A DNA stretch of 64,000 nucleotides from Aequoribacter sp049615385 (GTDB lineage: Bacteria > Pseudomonadota > Gammaproteobacteria > Pseudomonadales > Halieaceae), in the NCBI RefSeq assembly GCF_049615385.1, contig NZ_JBMZFL010000001.1; one strand, 5' to 3'. Shown in pieces: positions 8,168 to 15,897 of this stretch; within the stretch, counting starts at the first letter, position 1, and the number at the start of each line of letters is the position of its first letter. The translations under genes and the position numbers were made by a program. The notes under the pieces are model-generated. The model did no database searches. It was not told where the DNA came from and saw nothing but the letters and a program-made list of their open reading frames with translations.

Positions 8168-9562
8168 ATGGCACCACAACGGTGGCTTACCGCGTTAGTA
8201 TTGGTCGTATGGAGCACTCTCAGTGCAGCATCAAGTTTGCCCGACTTTACGGAAATAGTTGAAGACAGCGCACCAGCCGTGGTTAAAATTCTTGTGGAGT
8301 ATAAGGCGGGCCAAAATCGCGCTGAGTCGGAATCGTTTGATCACGATGCCTTGCCTGATTACTTAAAGCGATTTTTTGATCCCCGTGGAATGCCGAATTC
8401 GCCGCGCCCTCGCAGTTCGATGGGTTCGGGCTTCGTATTGACCAAAGATGGCTATATTGTGACCAACAATCATGTGGTCGAAGGCGCCGATGCGGTGGTG
8501 GTGCGCTTTTCGGATCGCCAAGAATACGATGCCGTTATTGTGGGGCTTGACGAATTGTCAGATTTGGCACTGCTGAAAATCGAGGCTGAGGATCTACCCA
8601 CGCTGCCTTTAGCTCAGCCAGACGAGCTTAAAGTCGGGGAGTGGGTGTTGGCAATCGGTTCTCCGTTTGGTCTGGACTTTTCCGTCACCGCTGGCATCGT
8701 CAGTGCCATGGGACGATCGTTGCCCACAGAGACAAACGACAACTATGTGCCGTTTATCCAAACGGATGTGGCGATTAATCCCGGCAACAGCGGTGGACCC
8801 TTGTTCAACCTGGCAGGAGAAGTGGTGGGGGTCAACTCGCAAATCTACACCCGCTCGGGTGGATCGATCGGACTCTCGTTTGCGATTCCTGTCAGTGTTG
8901 TGCGCGATGTTGTTGACCAGCTCCGCGACGGTGGTCAAGTCAAGCGTGGGTGGTTGGGTGTGAGCATCCAAAACGTAGACAAGAACCTCGCTGAGGGCTT
9001 TGGTTTGGATCGTCCAAGAGGCGCTCTCGTTGTGGATGTGGTAGACGAAAGTCCCGCTGCTGAGGCTGGTTTGCAGTCGGGTGATGTGATTATGACTTTT
9101 GACGGTGAAACGATCGAAACTTCTTCCCAGTTGCCGCACGTTGTGGGTCTGGTTAAGCCCGGTAGTCAGGTCGAGGTCAGCGTTATGCGTGACGGCACCC
9201 TGCGAACTTTGAAAGTTGAAGTGGGTGCTTTACCCGAGCGGAGTAAGCCGGTACCAGCAAGCGCCCAGTCGAGTGAAGAGAATCTCTTGGGATTGGTGGT
9301 TAAAAATGCGGACCAGCAGACCTTGGAGGCGCTGGGTCTCAGTGCAGCCGTGGTGGTTGAAAAAGTCGTGCCGGAATCGCCCGCCGCAGCGCAAGGTATC
9401 TTGCCGGGAGACGCTATTACGATGGTGGGTTCGAGTCCAATTCGCAGTGTCGCTGACTTCGATAAGGCCGTTGCACAGCTTGACCCTGGACAGTCCATAC
9501 CCTTGCGTCTAAATCGAAGGGGTTCGCCCATGTTTCGTGGGTTGCGGGTCCCACGTCCATAG
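8168..9562 (+). CDS. degP: Periplasmic serine endoprotease DegP-like (MucD)
   Basis: This HtrA-family protease degrades or refolds damaged envelope proteins. The 464-residue precursor has a signal peptide (about residues 1-21) and a trypsin-like domain with catalytic His102 (TNNHVVEGAD), Asp132 (ELSDLALLKIE) and Ser208 (NPGNSGGPLF). Two PDZ domains follow, at about residues 265-355 and 375-460. A near-perfect AAAGGAGGA Shine-Dalgarno precedes the ATG. Its position immediately after rseC matches mucD of the Pseudomonas algU-mucABCD cluster, where it also restrains the sigma-E/AlgU response. A putative terminator upstream suggests that it may have a separate promoter. Confidence 0.95.
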   Translation: MAPQRWLTALVLVVWSTLSAASSLPDFTEIVEDSAPAVVKILVEYKAGQNRAESESFDHDALPDYLKRFFDPRGMPNSPRPRSSMGSGFVLTKDGYIVTNNHVVEGADAVVVRFSDRQEYDAVIVGLDELSDLALLKIEAEDLPTLPLAQPDELKVGEWVLAIGSPFGLDFSVTAGIVSAMGRSLPTETNDNYVPFIQTDVAINPGNSGGPLFNLAGEVVGVNSQIYTRSGGSIGLSFAIPVSVVRDVVDQLRDGGQVKRGWLGVSIQNVDKNLAEGFGLDRPRGALVVDVVDESPAAEAGLQSGDVIMTFDGETIETSSQLPHVVGLVKPGSQVEVSVMRDGTLRTLKVEVGALPERSKPVPASAQSSEENLLGLVVKNADQQTLEALGLSAAVVVEKVVPESPAAAQGILPGDAITMVGSSPIRSVADFDKAVAQLDPGQSIPLRLNRRGSPMFRGLRVPRP

Positions 9563-9623
9563 TTCGTTGGGGTTTTACCACGACAGGTAGTGGGTGAGGA
9601 TGGCGAGGGGGGCGTGCTTAGGC

Positions 9624-9629
9624 TACAAT
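9624..9629 (+). promoter_or_regulatory. Possible -10 element upstream of lepA
   Basis: TACAAT lies 47 bases before the lepA start, in the 113-base gap after degP. It matches the -10 consensus at 5/6, but no convincing -35 is seen at 16-18 bases. It lies in the loop of a G-rich/C-rich inverted repeat (GGGGGC near 9607 and GCCCCC near 9631). This is a weak call. Confidence 0.25.
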
Positions 9630-9675
9630 TGCCCCCGCGCATCCACTGCCTTTAATTCACCAGCGAGAACACTGC

Positions 9676-11475
9676 TTGAGCGATCTAACACATATCCGCA
9701 ATTTTTCGATTATTGCCCACATTGACCATGGTAAATCCACGCTTGCTGATCGTTTGATTCAGATTTGCGGAGGCTTGAGCGAGCGTGAAATGGCCGAGCA
9801 GGTTCTTGATTCGATGGACATCGAGCGAGAGCGTGGCATCACGATCAAATCGCAAAGTGTCACCCTGAATTATCAAGCGCAAGATGGCAAGACCTATCAG
9901 CTGAATTTTATCGACACCCCCGGGCACGTTGACTTCAGTTACGAAGTGTCTCGCTCTCTATCGGCGTGCGAAGGCGCTTTGCTCGTGGTTGATGCCGGAC
10001 AAGGTGTAGAAGCCCAGTCCGTTGCCAACTGCTACAAGGCCATCGAGCAGGGCCTAGAAGTCGTTCCGATCCTCAACAAAATGGACCTACCTCAAGCAGA
10101 GCCTGAAAAAGTCAAAGTCGAGATTGAGGAAATTATTGGCATCGACGCAACCAACGCAGTGCCCTGCAGCGCGAAGACTGGCTTTGGGATAGATCAGGTG
10201 CTGGAAGAAATTGTGCACATGATTCCGCCTCCTGAAGGCGATTACGACGCACCGTTGCAGGCGCTGATTATCGACTCTTGGTTCGACAACTATTTGGGTG
10301 TCGTGTCGCTCGTGCGTGTAGTGCAGGGCACGTTAAAGAAACGAGACAGGGTGATTACTCGCTCGAATGGTAAAACGCACCAAGTCGACAGCGTGGGTAT
10401 TTTTACACCCAAGCGCACTGAGACGGCGTCTTTGCGAGCCGGCGAAGTGGGTTTCATGATTGCTGGTATTAAAGACATTCTGGGGGCCCCGGTGGGGGAC
10501 ACCTTAATAAGTTCTCAGTACCCAGAGACGCCCCCTCTGCCAGGGTTTCAGCGGATCAAACCTCAAGTGTATGCGGGCATATTTACGGTCTCTACCGATG
10601 ACTACGAGGATTTCCGTGAGGCTCTCGGTAAGCTCACCTTAAACGACGCTTCGTTGTTTTATGAGCCCGAAACGTCTGATGCGCTTGGTTTTGGCTTCCG
10701 TTGCGGTTTTCTGGGCATGCTGCACATGGAAATTATTCAAGAGCGGCTTGAACGTGAATACGATTTAGATCTCATCACCACTGCGCCAACGGTCGTTTAC
10801 GAAGTCGAAAAGAAAGATGGTGAAATCATTAATGTCGATAACCCGAGTGCCCTACCGGATCCTGGGTTGATTCAGGAGATTCGCGAGCCTATTGCTCGAG
10901 CGCATATTTTGGTGCCCCAAGACTACTTAGGCAATGTCATTACCCTTTGCATAGATAAACGAGGTGTGCAGAAAGACATGCAGTTCTTGGGTTCCCAAGT
11001 GTCACTCACCTTTGACTTGCCTATGTCAGAGGTGGTCTTAGATTTCTTTGATCGCTTGAAGTCAGTCTCTCGAGGTTACGCCTCGTTAGACTACAGTTTT
11101 GAACGCTTTGAGCCGGCGAATCTGCAGCGTTTGGACGTGCTGATCAACAGCGAACGGGTCGATGCTCTCGCTGTCATCGTGCACCGAGATCACGTGATGT
11201 CGCGTGGCAGAGCCCTAACCGAGAAAATGAAAGATCTGATTCCTCGGCAGATGTTCGATGTAGCTATTCAGGCGGCGGTGGGTGGAAAGGTCGTAGCGCG
11301 GCAAACAGTCAAGGCTTTGCGCAAAAACGTCACAGCGAAATGTTACGGTGGCGATGCGACCCGCAAGCGCAAGCTGCTTGAAAAGCAAAAGGCGGGTAAA
11401 AAACGCATGAAACAAGTCGGTCGCGTCGAGGTACCCCAGGCGGCGTTCTTGGCCGTATTGCAAGTAGACAATTAA
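9676..11475 (+). CDS. lepA: Elongation factor 4 (LepA), back-translocating GTPase
   Basis: LepA/EF4 is a ribosome-binding GTPase related to EF-G that affects translocation and ribosome assembly. The 599-residue protein has G1 AHIDHGKSTL, G3 DTPGHVDFSYEV, G4 NKMDLP and G5 CSAKTG, and ends with the LepA-specific C-terminal region (GGDATRKRKLLEKQKAGKKR). The start is TTG at 9676, since SDLTHIRNFSIIAHID is the normal N-terminus. Translation from TTG with a weak Shine-Dalgarno suggests modest expression. It is the first gene of lepA-lepB-rnc-era-recO-acpS, with lepB ten bases downstream. Confidence 0.97.
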   Translation: MSDLTHIRNFSIIAHIDHGKSTLADRLIQICGGLSEREMAEQVLDSMDIERERGITIKSQSVTLNYQAQDGKTYQLNFIDTPGHVDFSYEVSRSLSACEGALLVVDAGQGVEAQSVANCYKAIEQGLEVVPILNKMDLPQAEPEKVKVEIEEIIGIDATNAVPCSAKTGFGIDQVLEEIVHMIPPPEGDYDAPLQALIIDSWFDNYLGVVSLVRVVQGTLKKRDRVITRSNGKTHQVDSVGIFTPKRTETASLRAGEVGFMIAGIKDILGAPVGDTLISSQYPETPPLPGFQRIKPQVYAGIFTVSTDDYEDFREALGKLTLNDASLFYEPETSDALGFGFRCGFLGMLHMEIIQERLEREYDLDLITTAPTVVYEVEKKDGEIINVDNPSALPDPGLIQEIREPIARAHILVPQDYLGNVITLCIDKRGVQKDMQFLGSQVSLTFDLPMSEVVLDFFDRLKSVSRGYASLDYSFERFEPANLQRLDVLINSERVDALAVIVHRDHVMSRGRALTEKMKDLIPRQMFDVAIQAAVGGKVVARQTVKALRKNVTAKCYGGDATRKRKLLEKQKAGKKRMKQVGRVEVPQAAFLAVLQVDN

Positions 11476-11484
11476 GGGACCCCC

Positions 11485-12282
11485 ATGTCATTCGATTTTC
11501 CGTTAATTTTGTTGGTGTTGGTCTCGGTCAGTGGGCTCGTTTGGCTAGCCGATGCCTTAGTTTTTGCGCCGCGGCGTCGGCAACGACATGAAGCGATCTC
11601 TAGCGGTGCAGCGCTGGACGCTCCACCCTTAGAAGAGCCTGTTTTGGTTGAGTATGCACGCTCGTTTTTCCCCGTTTTGTTCGTCATATTTATCTTGCGC
11701 TCGTTTATCGTCGAGCCGTTTCAAATCCCGTCATCTTCGATGGTGCCCACCTTACAAGTAGGGGATTACATCCTTGTCAATAAGTTCACTTATGGTTTGC
11801 GGTTGCCGGTGGCGCGAACGAAGGTACTGGATATTAGCGAACCGCAGCGTGGTGATGTCATGGTGTTTTTTCCGCCGCACCAAAACAAAACCTACTTCAT
11901 AAAGCGGGTGATCGGTATTCCCGGTGATGTGATCGAGTATAAGAATAAGCAGCTATCGGTAAATGGTGAAAGGCTTGCGCTCGATTTCGTGGACGTAGTG
12001 ATCGAACGCGGTCGGCCTTATCACTTGCTGTCTGAAACCTTGCCAAATGGCGAGACACGAGACATACAATTTGACCCCTTGCGGCCAGTGCGAGACTTTA
12101 AAGAAGTGGTTAAGCCCGGGCATTATTTCATGATGGGCGACAATCGTGACAACTCAAGCGACAGTCGAGTGTGGGGGCAAGTCCCCGAGGAAGACATTGT
12201 GGGTAAAGCCTTTGCGATTTGGATGCACTGGGAGTCAGTACTCAGTACGCCGAGCTTTGATCGAGTCGGTGGCATCCGTTGA
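11485..12282 (+). CDS. lepB: Signal peptidase I (LepB)
   Basis: LepB is an inner-membrane serine protease that removes signal peptides from exported proteins. The 265-residue protein has an N-terminal membrane helix (residues 5-25), a second hydrophobic segment (about 60-72), the catalytic Ser85 in IPSSSMVPTLQVGDYILVNK, and the general-base Lys140 in TYFIKRVIGIPGDVIEY. The conserved box GDNRDNSSDSRVWG lies near the C-terminus. The gene follows lepA closely and its stop overlaps the rnc start by four bases (TTGA), indicating coupled translation. Confidence 0.97.
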   Translation: MSFDFPLILLVLVSVSGLVWLADALVFAPRRRQRHEAISSGAALDAPPLEEPVLVEYARSFFPVLFVIFILRSFIVEPFQIPSSSMVPTLQVGDYILVNKFTYGLRLPVARTKVLDISEPQRGDVMVFFPPHQNKTYFIKRVIGIPGDVIEYKNKQLSVNGERLALDFVDVVIERGRPYHLLSETLPNGETRDIQFDPLRPVRDFKEVVKPGHYFMMGDNRDNSSDSRVWGQVPEEDIVGKAFAIWMHWESVLSTPSFDRVGGIR

Positions 12283-12959
12283 GGCTCACAGCGTTGCAGC
12301 TGAGTGCTTTGCAACAGGCGATCGGCTATCAGTTCAACGATCTCAGTCTCATAGAGTTGGCTTTGGCGCATCGCAGTGTCGGAGCAAAAAATAACGAGCG
12401 ATTGGAGTTTTTAGGGGATTCTCTGGTCAATCATGTTGTCGCCGAAGCTCTGTTTAAACGTTACCCCAAGGCCCCTGAAGGTGAAATGAGCCGGCGGCGT
12501 GCTTACCTTGTAAAGGGCGAGACGCTCGCGGCCATCGCCCGAGAAAAAAATCTGGGCGATTTCGTAGAGCTCGGACAGGGCGAGCGCAAAAGTGGCGGTC
12601 ATCGGCGCAAGTCGATACTGGCTGACGCCCTAGAGGCCGTTGCCGCGGCGATACTGCTGGACTCCGACTTTGAAACGGCAAAGCGGGTGGTGTTTGCCTG
12701 GTTTCGCGATCGCTTAAATGACGAGACCTCGTTTGCTGCGAGTAAAGATGCGAAAACAAGCTTGCAAGAGTGGCTGCAAGGCAGGGGTTTAGCGCTGCCT
12801 GAATACCACTTGGTAGCGACGCGTGGCGAAGATCATCAGAAAGTCTTCGTTGTCGAATGTCGGGTAGCGAGTAAGGGCTTACAAGAGACGGCGAGCGCCA
12901 GCAGTCGGCGTCGCGCTGAGCAGACCTCCGCGCAAAAAATATTGGATAGACTACAATGA
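12279..12959 (+). CDS. rnc: Ribonuclease III
   Basis: RNase III cleaves double-stranded RNA, processing rRNA precursors and regulating some mRNAs. The 226-residue protein has the nuclease signature NERLEFLGDSLV and the second metal-site motif ADALEAVAAAI in the N-terminal 150 residues. A double-stranded-RNA-binding domain follows at about 155-225 (KTSLQEWLQGRGLALPEY, then ASASSRRRAEQTSAQKIL). The start is TTG at 12279, overlapping the lepB TGA. The rnc-era order and four-base overlap with era are the usual arrangement. No unusual residue is seen at the catalytic sites. Confidence 0.96.
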   Translation: MRLTALQLSALQQAIGYQFNDLSLIELALAHRSVGAKNNERLEFLGDSLVNHVVAEALFKRYPKAPEGEMSRRRAYLVKGETLAAIAREKNLGDFVELGQGERKSGGHRRKSILADALEAVAAAILLDSDFETAKRVVFAWFRDRLNDETSFAASKDAKTSLQEWLQGRGLALPEYHLVATRGEDHQKVFVVECRVASKGLQETASASSRRRAEQTSAQKILDRLQ

Positions 12960-13858
12960 CAGAAGCGATAAAAAAATCGGCGATTGTTGCCATAGTTGGG
13001 CGCCCCAACGTCGGTAAATCGACCCTGCTTAACCACATACTGGGTCAAAAAATCAGTATCACCTCCCGCAAGCCCCAAACCACGCGACATACTTTGCTCG
13101 GTATTCACACCGAGGGAGATTTTCAACTCGTGTTTGTCGATACGCCCGGAATTCACTCGGAGCACAAAAAGGCTTTAAATGAGTACATGAACCATGCGGC
13201 AACTCAGGCGATGGCGGATACTGACATTATCTGTATGATCGTGGACCGCACCCACTGGAATGCCGATGACGAGCGAGTCTTTAAACAAGTTAAACGGCAC
13301 TCGGCCAAATTAGTACTGGTGGTCAATAAAGTCGACTTGCTTAACGATAAAGGTCGTTTGCTGCCTTATTTAGAGGAGCTTTATCAAAAATCAGGGGCAG
13401 ACGAAATTGTGCCGGTGTCGGCGTTTACGCCCAGTGATGTGCAGCGCTTAGTCCAGGCCTTGGTCAAGCTATCCCCAGCAGGTGAGGCGATATTCCCCGA
13501 GGATCAAGTCACGACTCGAAGTTCTCGATTTTTGGCGTCTGAGATCGTGCGCGAAAAAATCACACGACAATTGGGTGACGAGCTGCCGTATTCTGCGACG
13601 GTCGCGATTGAAAGCTTTGACGTGGGTGAGCGTTTTACCGAGATTCACGCCACGATTTACGTTGAGCGGCAAGGACAGAAGAAAATTTTGATTGGCGACG
13701 GTGGCAGTCGTTTGAAATCAATCGGGACCGAGGCGCGGTTGGATATGGAGCGCCTGTTTGATCACAAAGTCGTATTAAAGCTGTGGGTCAAGGTCAAAGC
13801 AAACTGGTCTGATGACGCCCGCGCCATGAAAAGCCTAGGCTTTGGTGACGCTGACTAG
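12956..13858 (+). CDS. era: Ribosome-assembly GTPase Era
   Basis: Era binds the 3' end of 16S rRNA and helps 30S subunit maturation. The 300-residue protein has G1 GRPNVGKST (residues 15-23), the switch region SRKPQTTRHT, G3 DTPGIH and G4 VNKVDLL. The C-terminal KH domain includes EIVREKITRQLGDELPYS and the GDGGSRLKSIG loop. The ATG overlaps the rnc TGA by four bases. Identification is certain by motif and neighbourhood. Confidence 0.97.
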   Translation: MTEAIKKSAIVAIVGRPNVGKSTLLNHILGQKISITSRKPQTTRHTLLGIHTEGDFQLVFVDTPGIHSEHKKALNEYMNHAATQAMADTDIICMIVDRTHWNADDERVFKQVKRHSAKLVLVVNKVDLLNDKGRLLPYLEELYQKSGADEIVPVSAFTPSDVQRLVQALVKLSPAGEAIFPEDQVTTRSSRFLASEIVREKITRQLGDELPYSATVAIESFDVGERFTEIHATIYVERQGQKKILIGDGGSRLKSIGTEARLDMERLFDHKVVLKLWVKVKANWSDDARAMKSLGFGDAD

Positions 13859-13860
13859 TT

Positions 13861-14574
13861 ATGGCTATGGGCTTACAGCAGCCAGCGTTTTTGTTGCGTA
13901 AACGTCCTTTTCAAGAAAGCAGTGAGATAGTCGATTTATTTACACCGGAACGCGGAAGGGTGTCATGTGTCGTTAAGGGAGCCAAACGTAAGCGCCTCGG
14001 TGGTTCTCTGTCACAACGACTTCAGCTCTTTCGCCCCCTAGTCGTGCGATTTCAGGGCCGTGGCGATCTCAAAACTCTGTTAGACGCGGAGGACCTGCAA
14101 GAGCCTTATATTCTGTTCGGCGAGTGCTTTTATGCGGCCCACTACGCGAACGAATTGTTGCTGCGTGTGCTGCAACAAGAGGAGTCTTACTCCGAGCTGT
14201 TCGCAGATTACGCCAGCCTGCTTGAAGTCTTAAAGGTAGAGTCTTCGCCCAGGGCGCCAATAAGGCGTTTTGAGTGGAGTATTTTACAGACCTTAGGCGT
14301 GGAGCCGGATCTTAGCACTGATGCAAATGGCGAGCCTATCGATCCAGATAAGTGGTATCATTTCGTCGACAACGCTGGGTGGTTGGATGCGCTCGAGCAC
14401 GCGGCGAGCAAACCGGCCTCAGGGCGTTGGCTGTTGGCCTTAGCGATTAACGAGCCAGAGGCGTGGGCGAGCAAGTTCGCGCGTGAACTCTGTCGAACAT
14501 TGTTGTTGCCTTACATTGGTGAAGCGCCGTTTAAATCGCGTCTCCTATGGCAGCAACAGACTCAGCAGCAGTAG
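13861..14574 (+). CDS. recO: DNA repair protein RecO
   Basis: RecO works with RecR and RecF to load RecA on SSB-coated single-stranded DNA. The 237-residue protein has the N-terminal OB-fold typical of the family (AFLLRKRPFQESSEIVDLFT, then GRVSCVVKGAKRKR) and a helical C-terminal part. The zinc-finger cysteines of Gram-positive RecO are absent, as in other gammaproteobacteria. It starts two bases after era. An ATG two codons in (13867) is an alternative start. Confidence 0.93.
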   Translation: MAMGLQQPAFLLRKRPFQESSEIVDLFTPERGRVSCVVKGAKRKRLGGSLSQRLQLFRPLVVRFQGRGDLKTLLDAEDLQEPYILFGECFYAAHYANELLLRVLQQEESYSELFADYASLLEVLKVESSPRAPIRRFEWSILQTLGVEPDLSTDANGEPIDPDKWYHFVDNAGWLDALEHAASKPASGRWLLALAINEPEAWASKFARELCRTLLLPYIGEAPFKSRLLWQQQTQQQ

Positions 14575-14589
14575 CGGGAGTGGAGCGTC

Positions 14590-14973
14590 ATGATATTGGG
14601 TTTAGGCTCTGACATCGTAGATGTTGAACGCATTGCAGCCGTGGTAAAGCGTCATCCCGAACGTTTCGCACGGCGCATTTTGACCGAGCACGAATGGCAC
14701 GCGTATCAAGAGCGAGATTATTGCGTAAATTTTTTAGCCAAACGCTTCGCTGCTAAAGAAGCAGTGTCTAAGTGTTTTGGGACGGGGTTGCGAGGAGCGC
14801 TTAAGTGGCAAACGATACAGGTACTCAACAGCGGCTTAGGTCAGCCGCATGTAGAGCTGTTGGACGACGCTCATGCTCTGCTTGCCCCCAACGCGATGAT
14901 TTCGATAACCCTGAGTGACGAACGGCGGTATGCAATTGCGTTTGCTGTGTATCATCTAGGTGCGCCATGTTAA
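14590..14973 (+). CDS. acpS: Holo-[acyl-carrier-protein] synthase AcpS
   Basis: AcpS transfers 4'-phosphopantetheine from CoA to the acyl carrier protein. The 127-residue protein shows the two family motifs: GLGSDIVDVERI with the metal-binding Asp near the N-terminus, and FLAKRFAAKEAVSKCFGTG with the second metal ligand Glu. Length is typical. In many gammaproteobacteria pdxJ lies between recO and acpS, but here they are directly adjacent (15 bases apart) and pdxJ is absent from this locus. Confidence 0.95.
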   Translation: MILGLGSDIVDVERIAAVVKRHPERFARRILTEHEWHAYQERDYCVNFLAKRFAAKEAVSKCFGTGLRGALKWQTIQVLNSGLGQPHVELLDDAHALLAPNAMISITLSDERRYAIAFAVYHLGAPC

Positions 14974-14998
14974 AACTGACCAGAGGAGATAGCCCCAA

Positions 14999-15892
14999 AT
15001 GGTGAATTACCCCACGATAGAGTCCTGCATAGGTGGTACCCCATTAGTGCGTTTGCAGCGCATGCCTGGCAATACCAGCAATACTGTACTTGCGAAGCTT
15101 GAGGGCAATAACCCAGCGGGTTCGGTCAAGGATCGGCCTGCACTTAACATGATCCAAGCGGCCGAGTCTCGTGGCGAAATACAACCGGGGGATACCTTGA
15201 TAGAAGCGACCTCGGGCAACACGGGTATCGCGCTCGCGATGGCGGCAGCGATTAAAGGCTATAAACTCAAACTCATTATGCCGTCGCACATGAGTGAAGA
15301 ACGCAAGTTGGCGATGGCTGCTTACGGTGCCCAGTTAATTGAAGTGAGCCAAGAAGAGGGTATGGAGGGAGCCAGAGATCTCGCTCTGTCGATGCAAGCT
15401 CAGGGTCTTGGACGCGTTTTGGACCAATTTGGTAATCCAGATAATCCCGCGGCGCACTTTCAGGGCACAGGCCCTGAGATTTGGGATCAGACGGCGGGTA
15501 CAATCACACATTTTGTTGCGTCTATGGGTACCACGGGAACCATCATGGGATGTTCGCGATTTTTTAAATCAGTGAACCCGAAAATCCAGATTGTTGGATT
15601 GCAACCCGCGGATGGGGCGAGTATCCCCGGCATTCGTCGGTGGCCCGAAGCGTATTTGCCCAGCATTTACAAACCCGATACGGTTGATCACATAGTCGAT
15701 ATAGACCAAAACGAAGCCGAAGTAACGATGCGCAGAATGGCGAAGGAAGAAGGTATTTTCTGTGGTGTGAGCTCGGGTGGGGTGATGGCCGGTGCGTTGC
15801 GTTTGAGTCGTGAGGTAGAGAACGCCGTCATCGTGGCCATTGTTTGTGACCGCGGTGACCGTTACTTGTCGACCGGGGTGTTTGCAGGTTAA
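14999..15892 (+). CDS. cysM: Cysteine synthase B (O-acetylserine sulfhydrylase)
   Basis: CysM is a PLP enzyme that makes cysteine from O-acetylserine and sulfide or thiosulfate. The 297-residue protein has PLP-binding Lys44 in NPAGSVKDRPALNMI, the substrate loop TSGNTGIALAMAAA, and the PLP phosphate loop SMGTTGTIMGCSRF. Its short length and the RRWPEAYLPSIY segment favour CysM over CysK. It is followed after five bases by relA. In Pseudomonas rlmD lies between them; it is missing here. Confidence 0.93.
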   Translation: MVNYPTIESCIGGTPLVRLQRMPGNTSNTVLAKLEGNNPAGSVKDRPALNMIQAAESRGEIQPGDTLIEATSGNTGIALAMAAAIKGYKLKLIMPSHMSEERKLAMAAYGAQLIEVSQEEGMEGARDLALSMQAQGLGRVLDQFGNPDNPAAHFQGTGPEIWDQTAGTITHFVASMGTTGTIMGCSRFFKSVNPKIQIVGLQPADGASIPGIRRWPEAYLPSIYKPDTVDHIVDIDQNEAEVTMRRMAKEEGIFCGVSSGGVMAGALRLSREVENAVIVAIVCDRGDRYLSTGVFAG

Positions 15893-15897
15893 GCCTT

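Noticed and set aside
8609..9139. Antisense open frame of 176 codons opposite degP
   Set aside because: It has no recognisable motif and mirrors the codon pattern of the confirmed degP gene, so it is a shadow frame.
12454..13038. Antisense open frame of 194 codons opposite rnc and era
   Set aside because: No motif, no ribosome site, and it runs across two certain genes.
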